NCBI GenBank assembly: GCA_016296675.1
Contig: JAEDIV010000050.1
Location: 1 to 15,438, forward strand
Origin: Clostridia bacterium
Lineage (GTDB): Bacteria; Bacillota; Clostridia; Christensenellales; Aristaeellaceae
Length of the DNA: 15,438 nt
Reading direction: 5' to 3'
Position 1 is the stretch's first letter. The number at the start of each line of letters is the position of its first letter. Positions 1-6,109 of this stretch are shown here, piece by piece. The notes under the pieces are model-generated. The model was not told the DNA's origin, did no database searches, and worked only from the letters and a program-made list of their open reading frames with translations. Position numbers and translations under genes: made by a program.

Positions 1-975
1 CTCGTTAAGATGCGTAAGGTTTTCTTCAAGGCATGAAGCCATCGTTATCATTTTGAACGTCGATCCGGGTTCATATGCATCGGAATATACCGTGTTTCGC
101 ATAAGCGAAGTAAGAAGCTTTACATCGCCTCTCGGCGGATCGTTGGGATCGTAATCGGGTTTTGAAACAGAAGCCAGGATCTCGCCGGTTTTGGGATTCA
201 TGACAAGAATCCTTACCGCCTGCGCTCCGTTGACTTCCATGGCTTCCCGCGCGGCTTTTTCAGCGTACCCCTGTATGGACTCATCTATTGTAAGAAACAC
301 ATCCGAGCCATCAACGGCGGATACATATTCGCCTGAAGAATTTCCAAGCGCGTTTCCTTTTCCGTCGATCTCCTGAACGATTCTTCCGGTTTTTCCGCTC
401 AGATAATTGTTAAGCGTGCTTTCAAGTCCGCTTTGTCCAACGCCGTCTATCGTCGTTAGACCTATAAGCTGCGCTGCAAACGCGCCGTTTGGATAATAGC
501 GTTTACTGTCATTGTCAAGATAGAGACCGTGAAACAGCGTTTCACCTCGCCTCGCGCTTTCCGCCATCATGATCTTGAGCGTCTGTACCGTTTCTTCATC
601 CAATTGCCTTTTAACGGTAACGCCGCCCTTGGTCGTGTCCGATATGCGCGCATAAACGGCATTTTCGTCCATCTCAAGCAGCGGCGAAAGAACGCTCGCA
701 AGCGATATTTTGTTTTCTATTTGTCTTGGACTTGCCGAAAGCGTATAAGCTGTCGCGCTTCTGGCAAGGGTCTTTCCGTTTCTGTCGTATATGGTTCCCC
801 GTATCGGCTGTATTACCGCTTCCATCGTCCACTGATTCTCCGCCTTTTTCTTAAGCGTATCGGCTTCAAGAATCTGAATCTCAAAAAGCCTTACAGCTAT
901 TATCAGGAAAAGGCAAAAGAACGAAAAGATGGTGATTACGATTCGGCGCCTGATCTGAGGTCCCGTCGGAACCAT
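1..975 (-). CDS. Class B penicillin-binding protein (FtsI/SpoVD type), C-terminus outside window
   Basis: This is a membrane-anchored peptidoglycan transpeptidase that crosslinks septal or spore-cortex peptidoglycan. The window holds the first 325 residues; the frame is open to the left edge. Visible in order are a basic N-terminus with one membrane anchor (about residues 12-30), the RGTIYDRNGKTLA motif (about 59-71) typical of the class B dimerisation domain, a GLEStlNNYLSG-like segment, and the start of the transpeptidase domain with the SxxK motif in EPGSTFK. The catalytic serine is residue 305 (codon at 61-63) and the lysine is residue 308. The SxN and KTG motifs would lie outside. The ATG at 975 follows GGGAGG by a short spacer and lies 22 bases after the ftsL-like stop. 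Position behind mraZ and ftsL fits FtsI (PbpB) or SpoVD; the visible part cannot decide, because the C-terminal PASTA domains of SpoVD are missing. Confidence 0.95.
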   Translation of the reverse strand, partial: MVPTGPQIRRRIVITIFSFFCLFLIIAVRLFEIQILEADTLKKKAENQWTMEAVIQPIRGTIYDRNGKTLARSATAYTLSASPRQIENKISLASVLSPLLEMDENAVYARISDTTKGGVTVKRQLDEETVQTLKIMMAESARRGETLFHGLYLDNDSKRYYPNGAFAAQLIGLTTIDGVGQSGLESTLNNYLSGKTGRIVQEIDGKGNALGNSSGEYVSAVDGSDVFLTIDESIQGYAEKAAREAMEVNGAQAVRILVMNPKTGEILASVSKPDYDPNDPPRGDVKLLTSLMRNTVYSDAYEPGSTFKMITMASCLEENLTHLNE

Positions 976-997
976 ATCCCGCCTCCCGATCTTTTAT

Positions 998-1486
998 TTA
1001 CGGCTTGACACCCGCTCCTGCCGTATGAGTCGTATCGGAAGTAGCTCTTTTGACGTTGCTGAGTACATGAATGCTTGTTTCATCGGGATCGATCATGTTC
1101 AGCTCCGTCTTCGCAAGGAAAATAATAGAGTTGTCGCTGGACAGATTGTTAAGGCGCGTTTCGCTGATGCTGATCTGGGCAATCAGCATCTCATTGACTT
1201 CGCCGGTCGCAATGTAATCCTGCTTGATGTGAGAGATGCGGTTGAGCTTGCCGATTACCATGGAAAGCATCAGAACCAGAATCGCAACCGTCGCAACCTC
1301 AAGGAGAATCAAACGCATTTTTTCATTCTGTTTTCTAATTCTGTCTATCTGCCTCGCAGCCGTAACCGTTTCCACGCGGAAGGCATTGCGGTCGCGGGTC
1401 TGGTAACGCGCACGGCTGTTATTCCCATTGTCCCAGCTGTATGGCACTGGCGCTCTGCCGGTGATCTGCTTCTGCGTACGTTCCAT
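998..1486 (-). CDS. ftsL: FtsL-like septum protein
   Basis: This is a 162-residue bitopic membrane protein, by position and architecture the FtsL/DivIC-type partner of the division PBP. A basic, Arg/Gln-rich cytoplasmic N-terminus (about 1-57) precedes one hydrophobic segment (about 58-80). An extracytoplasmic region with heptad-like hydrophobic spacing (KQDYIATGEVNEML and following) could form the coiled coil used to pair with DivIC/FtsB. The C-terminus resembles the LNMIDP element seen where FtsL-like proteins contact their partners. The start follows AGGAGG with nine bases of spacing. It lies 42 bases after the mraZ stop and 22 before the PBP. FtsL sequences are very divergent, so the name rests mainly on size, topology and gene order (seen) combined with the known dcw order (family knowledge). 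Confidence 0.8.
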   Translation of the reverse strand: MERTQKQITGRAPVPYSWDNGNNSRARYQTRDRNAFRVETVTAARQIDRIRKQNEKMRLILLEVATVAILVLMLSMVIGKLNRISHIKQDYIATGEVNEMLIAQISISETRLNNLSSDNSIIFLAKTELNMIDPDETSIHVLSNVKRATSDTTHTAGAGVKP

Positions 1487-1528
1487 TGCTTACCGCCTCC
1501 TTTATTTTGTATAAAGCGTAATGCCTTT

Positions 1529-1996
1529 CTATGCCTGCGTTTTGGAAAAATATGTGTCGTTTAAGTATTTTAAAGTATTCTGGACAAGTTCATCGGTTTC
1601 AATCTGCAGTCCTGTGCATTTCGCAGGATGCCAAAGTTCGAGATTGTCGCCGACGCCCATGAATTTGGCTTCCTTGGCGCCGTCAAGAAAATCGTCTCTC
1701 AGATCCGTCGGAATCAAGACTCGACCCTGATTGTCCAGGTTGGAATTTGCATACGCATGGGAAAGAATGTATCTGATGTAGTTTCTGCCGACAATATCCG
1801 TCTCAGGAATTACGGACAGCTGCCTGCACTTTTCATCCCATCTCTCCTTGGGGTAAAAGGCAATGGTTCTCAAATCGTTGTTGAGCCCGATGGTAAAGTC
1901 CTCCCCCAGTGCGTCGCGGTAGTTGGCAGGGATGAAAATTCGGCCTTTGGGATCGAGGGTATGCTTCGCAGAACCGGTAAACCAGTTCATAATCAT
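1529..1996 (-). CDS. mraZ: Transcriptional regulator MraZ
   Basis: MraZ is the conserved first gene of the division and cell-wall cluster, a ring-forming DNA-binding protein that represses its own promoter in studied bacteria. The 155-residue product has the two SpoVT/AbrB-type half-sites expected of the family: LDPKGRIFIPANYR (about 14-27) and LDNQGRVLIPTDLR (about 87-100). I start it at the ATG at 1996 rather than at the ATG 99 bases upstream. This gives the family's usual N-terminus just before the first DxKGR motif, and GGAGG sits seven bases upstream. The longer reading would run through the promoter and operator. The family length is about 140-155 residues. The next gene is ftsL-like, not rsmH, which is atypical. 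Confidence 0.95.
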   Translation of the reverse strand: MIMNWFTGSAKHTLDPKGRIFIPANYRDALGEDFTIGLNNDLRTIAFYPKERWDEKCRQLSVIPETDIVGRNYIRYILSHAYANSNLDNQGRVLIPTDLRDDFLDGAKEAKFMGVGDNLELWHPAKCTGLQIETDELVQNTLKYLNDTYFSKTQA

Positions 1997-2005
1997 GTCC
2001 GATCC

Positions 2006-2040
2006 CTCCATTTCATCTCCATTTGCACCACTTTGCTCCA
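2006..2040 (-). promoter_or_regulatory. MraZ operator: four TGGNG repeats
   Basis: On the minus strand, between the promoter and the mraZ start, four pentamers occur in order: TGGAG (2036-2040), TGGTG (2026-2030), TGGAG (2017-2021) and TGGAG (2006-2010). Their spacings are 10, 9 and 11 bases, so they lie on one DNA face. MraZ of other bacteria binds TGGGN-like (E. coli) or AAAGTG-like (mollicute) direct repeats with about 10 bp period in this position. One copy here reads AAAGTGGTG. The last repeat overlaps the Shine-Dalgarno GGAGG of mraZ. The autoregulation itself is inferred. Confidence 0.75.
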
Positions 2041-2042
2041 TT

Positions 2043-2072
2043 ATTATACCACGGCCATTGCTTTTTTGTCCA
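2043..2072 (-). promoter_or_regulatory. Sigma-A promoter of mraZ
   Basis: On the minus strand, TGGACA (2067-2072) and TATAAT (2043-2048) are separated by 18 bases. The -10 is a perfect consensus. Transcription would begin near 2036, inside the TGGNG repeats, and read mraZ, the ftsL-like gene and the PBP. Confidence 0.75.
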
Positions 2073-2157
2073 CATCTATTGCCTCTTCCACACAAATAAA
2101 CCCCATATTTTATACGTTAATTTTATGTTATTTTTATAAATCAGCAGATTTTCACAC

Positions 2158-2189
2158 AAAAAAAAGAACGTTTCCCGAAAGAAACGTTC
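2158..2189 (-). terminator. Intrinsic terminator after the metallophosphoesterase gene
   Basis: The arms GAACGTTTC (minus strand, 2189-2181) and GAAACGTTC (2174-2166) form a perfect 9 bp stem with a 6-base loop. Eight T residues follow on the minus strand (2165-2158). It ends the zinc-ribbon/metallophosphoesterase unit and isolates it from the mraZ promoter. Confidence 0.9.
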
Positions 2190-2209
2190 CTTTTTCAAAG
2201 GCTGCCGCC

Positions 2210-2902
2210 TTATTCAATTACGATATGCAATTTAAAGTCAAGTCCGTCGCAGGATACCTGATGATAGGTTACGCCGTCGTGTATGCCTCTGAACGCGCCG
2301 AACAGCGCTGATCCATGAAGATGGCCGTACACCACGTGACTGCAGCCGAATTTACTGATCTGACGGGTAACGGGCGTGTCGCGCATGCTGTCTGTAAGTG
2401 GTGGATAGTGGAGCATGCAGATCAGTTCCTTGTCGGGCGCAATACGCCTTGCGTGCTCAAGCGACATGGTAAGCCGCTTGACCTCGCGGCTGAAAATCCG
2501 CTTGTCGTCCTCACCGACCTCTTCCGTCGGCAGTATCCAGCCGCGCGTTCCGGCGAAAACATATTCATCCAGAACCACAGCGTCGTTCTGCAGCGCGAAC
2601 ATGTTTTTTCCAAGCTTATCCCTCACGCGTCCTATGGAATTCCACCAGTAATCGTGGTTTCCCCTCGTGATGATCTTTCTGCCCGGAAGTCTTTTGATCG
2701 CGTCCAGATCCTGACAGGCATCTTCGAGCTGCATTGCCCAGCTGAGATCGCCGGGAAGAAGCACGATGTCCTCGTCCCTGACGCGCTTTATCCAGTCCTC
2801 ACAGATGCGTTCAAAGTGTCTTTCCCAATGCTCGCCGAAAACATCCATGGGCTTGTCGCTTCCGGCAGGCAGATGTAAATCGGATATCGCGTATATTGCC
2901 AC
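2210..2902 (-). CDS. Calcineurin-like metallophosphoesterase
   Basis: This 230-residue cytoplasmic hydrolase belongs to the calcineurin-like phosphoesterase superfamily (two-metal site); its substrate is unknown. All family motifs are visible: SDLH (Asp8, His10), GDLSW (Asp52), GNHDYW (Asn82, His83, Asp84), HYPP (His165) and GHLHG (His194, His196). It has no signal peptide or membrane segment, and the length suits a stand-alone catalytic domain. The start is GTG at 2902, two bases after the stop of the zinc-ribbon gene, with GAGGAG in the end of that gene as ribosome binding site, so the two are translationally linked. The motif pattern, with Trp after GNHDYW, resembles uncharacterised Firmicutes phosphoesterases of the COG1768 type; that closer assignment is from memory. 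Confidence 0.93.
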   Translation of the reverse strand: MAIYAISDLHLPAGSDKPMDVFGEHWERHFERICEDWIKRVRDEDIVLLPGDLSWAMQLEDACQDLDAIKRLPGRKIITRGNHDYWWNSIGRVRDKLGKNMFALQNDAVVLDEYVFAGTRGWILPTEEVGEDDKRIFSREVKRLTMSLEHARRIAPDKELICMLHYPPLTDSMRDTPVTRQISKFGCSHVVYGHLHGSALFGAFRGIHDGVTYHQVSCDGLDFKLHIVIE

Positions 2903-2904
2903 GC

Positions 2905-3291
2905 TTACTCCTCGTCTTCCTCGTCTTCGTCATCCAGGTCGTCATCGCCGAAATCAGGCTCTTCGCCGTCGAAGTCCTCATCGTCTCCGCCGGGCATATC
3001 GATGTTGATTTCGTCCATCGCGCTAGGATCGATGTTGAGATTCGGATCCTCAGGATTGATGATGGTGCCCTCTTCGCCGGTGGCAACGGAAGATCTTCTC
3101 TGCATTTCCTTAAGGCAGTACATGCAAAGTTCCTGACCGGGCATTGCGGGATGCTCTCCGCATTCGGAGCAAAGCTCGAGGATCTCATCCACTTCGGCTT
3201 CACCGCGAACGTCGCGCTTGCACACCGAGCAAATCTTCTCGTTTTCGTAAATGTAATTCAGTTCACAGCGGGGACATTTGATCAGTTTCAT
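2905..3291 (-). CDS. Double zinc-ribbon protein with polyacidic tail
   Basis: This is a 128-residue protein of unknown function. The first half has four CxxC knuckles: Cys6/9, Cys21/24, Cys41/44 and Cys56/59, enough for two zinc ribbons. The linker is followed by a strongly acidic tail; 20 of the last 26 residues are Asp or Glu. I start at the ATG at 3291, which has GGAGG seven bases upstream and begins just before the first CxxC. An upstream ATG would add 12 residues across the ribosome binding site. It is cotranscribed with the metallophosphoesterase and divergent from the CAP-domain gene. Zinc ribbons with acidic tails often contact nucleic-acid machinery or basic proteins, but nothing here fixes a role. 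Confidence 0.85.
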   Translation of the reverse strand: MKLIKCPRCELNYIYENEKICSVCKRDVRGEAEVDEILELCSECGEHPAMPGQELCMYCLKEMQRRSSVATGEEGTIINPEDPNLNIDPSAMDEINIDMPGGDDEDFDGEEPDFGDDDLDDEDEEDEE

Positions 3292-3358
3292 TAAGAATCC
3301 TCCCATATTCAAAAGCCAATAAGGCAATCTTTCCCTTGGCTAATAATTGACAATTTTG

Positions 3359-3388
3359 TTGATATTCGCTGCCTTGAAAGCGTATGAT
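3359..3388 (+). promoter_or_regulatory. Probable promoter of the CAP-domain gene
   Basis: TTGATA (3359-3364) and TATGAT (3383-3388) are separated by 18 bases, about 40 bases before the start codon. A TTGACA at 3347-3352 has no acceptable -10 partner. An 11 bp inverted repeat, ATACC-C-GGTAT (3395-3405), lies at the expected transcription start and could be an operator. Confidence 0.5.
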
Positions 3389-3425
3389 AACGGCATACCC
3401 GGTATACGAAAGGAGCGCCAAACCA

Positions 3426-3896
3426 ATGAAAACAACAAAAAGACTTTTATCCCTGGTTCTTATTGCCGTTTTCCTCATTCCCTGCGTCCTTATGCCGCAA
3501 GTCCGCGCGGAAAGCACAAATCTAGAAATGATCATGCTTTCCCTTGTAAATGAAGACCGCGCGCGCTACGGAAAAAGCGCGCTAACCCTTGATCCCGAGC
3601 TTTCGAGAATTGCGCGCATCAAAGCGCAGGACATGCTTTCAAACGGTTATTTCTCCCACACGTCGCCGACCTACGGAAACATAAGAACAATGCTTACGTC
3701 CTTCGGCGTTTCCTATCGCGCAGCAAGCGAGAACATCGCCCGTTCCCGTTCCGTTTATCATGCACAAGCCGCGTTCCTCTCATCCTCCACGGGACACAGG
3801 CAAACGCTTCTGTCTTCCGCATGGACGAAGATCGGCATCGGCATCGCCGTGACGCCGCAGGGATTTGTGTACGTTTCCCAGGTGTTCGCACGCTGA
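3426..3896 (+). CDS. Secreted CAP/SCP-domain protein (YkwD-like)
   Basis: This is a 156-residue extracellular protein of the CAP superfamily (cysteine-rich secretory/antigen 5/PR-1 fold), whose bacterial members are mostly of unknown function. A basic N-terminus, a hydrophobic core to about residue 24 and a likely cleavage after QVRA (residue 28) make a signal peptide. The mature part is a minimal CAP domain: VNEDRARYGKSAL near its start, then FSHTSP (His78), SENIA (Glu102) and GHRQTLL (His124), where most relatives have GHRxNIL. The start at 3426 is set by AAAGGAG upstream and by the signal peptide; an upstream ATG at 3384 would spoil it. It is the only plus-strand gene here, divergent from the zinc-ribbon gene and convergent with the 13-gene run. 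No convincing terminator follows within 80 bases. Confidence 0.92.
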   Translation: MKTTKRLLSLVLIAVFLIPCVLMPQVRAESTNLEMIMLSLVNEDRARYGKSALTLDPELSRIARIKAQDMLSNGYFSHTSPTYGNIRTMLTSFGVSYRAASENIARSRSVYHAQAAFLSSSTGHRQTLLSSAWTKIGIGIAVTPQGFVYVSQVFAR

Positions 3897-3924
3897 GCAT
3901 CCTTGAATAAACGCAAGTTATATC

Positions 3925-3943
3925 ATACACAAATTATGTGTAT
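3925..3943. repeat. Inverted repeat between convergent genes
   Basis: ATACACA and TGTGTAT flank a 5-base loop, forming a perfect 7 bp A/T-rich inverted repeat in the 84-base gap between the CAP gene and the end of the GNAT/YghO-like gene. No T-tract follows on either strand, so it is not a normal intrinsic terminator. Confidence 0.6.
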
Positions 3944-3980
3944 TGAAAACCCCACCGGGCATATTTTTCAGTTAATTTTG

Positions 3981-4973
3981 TTATACATTTTTCGTAAAAA
4001 CTGTGTATTGACGATGTTTTCTGCCGTCAAAGCGCAAAACCAGGCGCTCGGAGCGCAGATTTCGGGAATCAACAACGGAAATCTCCGCCCGGTCAAGCCC
4101 GTCCTTTTTTGCGCCGGATAAAAACGCATCAATCAGCGCAAGCACTGCGGGCGCAGAAAAATGTTCAGAACTTGTAATCAGAGTTGCCGCGCGAAGAATC
4201 CCTCCGTCCTTTTTAAGAGAAACGAGATATCCAAGGCTGACGTTTCCGGAAAATGCAATATAGGAATGCTTCGTCTCGATAAAAGGCCGTATTCTTTCAA
4301 GCATGAGCCGCATTTCATTTTGCGGCGCCTCTTTGGAAACATCCAGAATGCGCTTTATCCAATCCGTTGAAAAAAGGCCCGTATTCATTTTCATGATTTC
4401 AACGTGAAATCTCTCTTCCGCTTTCCGCGCTACTGCGGAAAGCGGGTTTTCTTTTCCAAGCTCAATCTCATAGGCGCATTCCGTCTTAACAGGCAAAAAG
4501 CCTTCGCTTCTCAATATCCCGCACTGAAAAGACGCGTCGGGGCCGGTAAATATCCCTCTGGGACCCGAAAAGTCGCCCTCGCCTGCGCCCATGAAAAAGC
4601 CGCTGCCATCCGGAGCGATCGGCCCTATCACGCGCTTCATTCCCCAATTGCGCTGTTTTTCCATCACTGCTTTAAGAATCGCGCGCGCCGCCTCCTCATC
4701 CTTTTCGCCGTCAAACACCGAAAAGTATCCCTGGGGGCATTCCTCTTTCCGGACATAGCGCATATCAACGCCTGTGAGCACGCGGAAAACGCTTTTTCCG
4801 TCGCGCTTGGCCACAACAAAGGACTGCGGACCGTTTTGACTTAAGAGGCTCAAAGGCGAGAAAGCATACATTTCAAGATACTTTTCTTCTTTTTTTGTAT
4901 ACCCGGACCGCTTCGCCGCCCGAAAAAACGCGCGCATATCCGCGCGCGTTTTTGCTTCAATAATCTCAAGCAT
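3981..4973 (-). CDS. GNAT-fold protein, YghO-like (tentative)
   Basis: This 330-residue soluble protein is the last gene of the minus-strand run. I do not recognise it firmly. The layout (a MLEIIEAKTRADMRAFF start, then FSVFDGEKDEEAARAILKAV at about 84-103, WGMKRVIGPIAP at about 110-121, and LRSEGFLPVKTECAYEIEL) parallels the YghO-type GNAT-like proteins. Those carry a FxxxxDxxxAxALL...GPxxP...GF pattern and whose substrate is unknown. The ATG at 4973 overlaps the end of the UDG-like gene by eight bases and has only a weak ribosome binding site (GGGAAA), so it probably depends on translational coupling. Two perfect inverted repeats lie inside the coding sequence (4924-4953 and 4418-4445); both look like terminators. 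Confidence 0.6.
   Translation of the reverse strand: MLEIIEAKTRADMRAFFRAAKRSGYTKKEEKYLEMYAFSPLSLLSQNGPQSFVVAKRDGKSVFRVLTGVDMRYVRKEECPQGYFSVFDGEKDEEAARAILKAVMEKQRNWGMKRVIGPIAPDGSGFFMGAGEGDFSGPRGIFTGPDASFQCGILRSEGFLPVKTECAYEIELGKENPLSAVARKAEERFHVEIMKMNTGLFSTDWIKRILDVSKEAPQNEMRLMLERIRPFIETKHSYIAFSGNVSLGYLVSLKKDGGILRAATLITSSEHFSAPAVLALIDAFLSGAKKDGLDRAEISVVDSRNLRSERLVLRFDGRKHRQYTVFTKNV
4418..4455 (+). terminator. Terminator-like hairpin on the plus strand, inside a minus-strand gene
   Basis: CCGCTTTCCGC (4418-4428) and GCGGAAAGCGG (4435-4445) form a perfect 11 bp stem with a 6-base loop. GTTTTCTTTT follows on the plus strand. The sequence is antisense to codons of the GNAT/YghO-like gene. It could stop transcripts from the CAP gene or spurious antisense transcripts. 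Function is inferred. Confidence 0.5.
4923..4954 (-). terminator. Terminator-like hairpin at codons 8-17 of the GNAT/YghO-like gene
   Basis: AAAAACGCGCGC (4924-4935) and GCGCGCGTTTTT (4942-4953) form a perfect 12 bp inverted repeat with a 6-base loop. Both strands have a run of T after the GC core. On the minus strand it begins 13 bases after the stop of the UDG-like gene and lies within the first codons of the next gene. It may be an attenuator or the real end of many transcripts. Confidence 0.5.
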
Positions 4974-5535
4974 TTTCCCGCATCCATTCCCCGAGTCTTA
5001 CAACATCCTCGGCGTAGATACTCTTGATCGACGGATTATAAATCATGCTGGCCGGATGATACATCGGATAGATAAGCATGCCGTCCTTCTCGATGAATTG
5101 TCCGTGTACATCCCCGATCGTATATTCATTTCCGGCAAGCGCTTTGAGCGGCACATTGCCGAGCGTGCATACGCATTTTGGTTTTACAAGTGCAATTTCT
5201 TTTTTGAGCCACGGAAGGAACAGGGCAATTTCTTCCTTCGTGGGCGGACGGTTGACAATGCGTCCGGCGGGAGAAATCCTGGTCGGCCGGATTTTCACGG
5301 TGTTTGTTATATACAAATCCTTTCTTTCAAGCCCGGAAAGGTTCAAAAACTCCGCAAGGTTCTTCCCCGCTTTTCCGACAAAGGGCTTTCCCTGGATCGT
5401 CTCCTGCTCGCCCGGCGCTTCGCCGACCATGACGAGCTTCGCATTTGTCTTTCCGTCTCCGTATACGATGGAGCGCATGTTTCCTTCGTAAAGGCTCAGA
5501 AAATGATCAGCCATTTCCGTTTTGAACTTCTCCAC
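4966..5535 (-). CDS. Uracil-DNA glycosylase-like protein without Fe-S cysteines
   Basis: This 189-residue protein of the UDG superfamily is probably a base-excision or nucleic-acid-binding enzyme. It has the GEAPGEQE motif (38-45), GKPFVGKAGKNL (49-60), ITNTVKIRP (76-84) and the MYHPAS motif (158-163) of the family 4 fold. It lacks the four cysteines that hold the [4Fe-4S] cluster in true family 4 enzymes: there is no N-terminal CxxC, and KIRP replaces KCRP. Similar cluster-less proteins are, to my recollection, common in Firmicutes. The start is GTG at 5535, with TTTGGAGG nine bases upstream. It overlaps the preceding UDG gene by 29 bases; the ATG at 5514 has a poorer site. Whether it removes uracil, another base or none cannot be read from the sequence. 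Confidence 0.85.
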   Translation of the reverse strand: MEKFKTEMADHFLSLYEGNMRSIVYGDGKTNAKLVMVGEAPGEQETIQGKPFVGKAGKNLAEFLNLSGLERKDLYITNTVKIRPTRISPAGRIVNRPPTKEEIALFLPWLKKEIALVKPKCVCTLGNVPLKALAGNEYTIGDVHGQFIEKDGMLIYPMYHPASMIYNPSIKSIYAEDVVRLGEWMRENA

Positions 5536-6094
5536 CCTTTGAAACCTCCAAAAGCTTTGCCTTTACCATTTTAAAATCTTCCCACGCCTCGCGTTTCTTC
5601 TCCGGCGCGCGCAAAAGAGCGCTGGGATGATATGTAGGCATGAACCAGACGCCTTTTCTCAAAATCCAGTTGCCTCGCAGGCGCGATATGGGCGATTCAT
5701 CGCCCAGCACATAGCGGCAGGCCACTTTTCCAAGCAATACGATGATTTTGGGCGAAATCAGTTTAAACTGGTTTCTCAGATACGGCATGCACGCGGCAGC
5801 TTCGTCGGGCTCCGGATTTCTGTTCATGGGTGGCCGGCATTTGACGACGTTTGCGATGTATACTTCCGTCCGTTCCATGCCGATGGCATGAATCATCCTG
5901 TCCAGAAGCTGACCGCTCGCACCGACAAACGGCCTTCCCTGCAAATCTTCATCCCTGCCCGGTCCTTCCCCGATAAACATGATATCCGCGTTCGGGTTGC
6001 CTTCGCCGGGCACAACTGTGGTGCGTTTTTCACAAAGGCGGCATTTTCTGCATTCATTGATCTCCGCCGTCAAATCGCCCCACGCTTCATGCAT
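5507..6094 (-). CDS. Family 4 uracil-DNA glycosylase, [4Fe-4S]
   Basis: This enzyme removes uracil from DNA, leaving an abasic site for base-excision repair. The 195-residue product carries the family 4 signature: Cys15, Cys18, Cys86 (VKCRPP) and Cys102 (ACMPYL) for the iron-sulfur cluster, GEGPGRDED (42-50) as the uracil/catalytic loop, GRPFVGASGQLL (53-64), and TYHPSALLR near the C-terminus as the DNA-intercalation loop. The chosen ATG (6094) is eight bases after an AAAAGGGGG site. It is one of four ATGs in an ATGCATGCATGCAT palindrome; the other three do not open this frame usefully. It lies 15 bases after the small membrane protein gene and overlaps the UDG-like gene by 29 bases. Confidence 0.95.
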   Translation of the reverse strand: MHEAWGDLTAEINECRKCRLCEKRTTVVPGEGNPNADIMFIGEGPGRDEDLQGRPFVGASGQLLDRMIHAIGMERTEVYIANVVKCRPPMNRNPEPDEAAACMPYLRNQFKLISPKIIVLLGKVACRYVLGDESPISRLRGNWILRKGVWFMPTYHPSALLRAPEKKREAWEDFKMVKAKLLEVSKGGEVQNGNG

Positions 6095-6109
6095 GCATGC
6101 ATCCCCCTT

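Noticed and set aside
1628..2311. Plus-strand open frame across mraZ, its promoter and the terminator
   Set aside because: It spans unrelated elements (mraZ in reverse, the operator and a hairpin) and has no family resemblance.
3347..3352. Perfect TTGACA upstream of the CAP gene
   Set aside because: No acceptable -10 lies 16-18 bases downstream; TTGATA at 3359 with TATGAT is the better pair.
3945..3980. Possible CCC/GGG hairpin with T-rich tail between the convergent genes
   Set aside because: The stem is only 3 bp, too weak for an intrinsic terminator on either strand.
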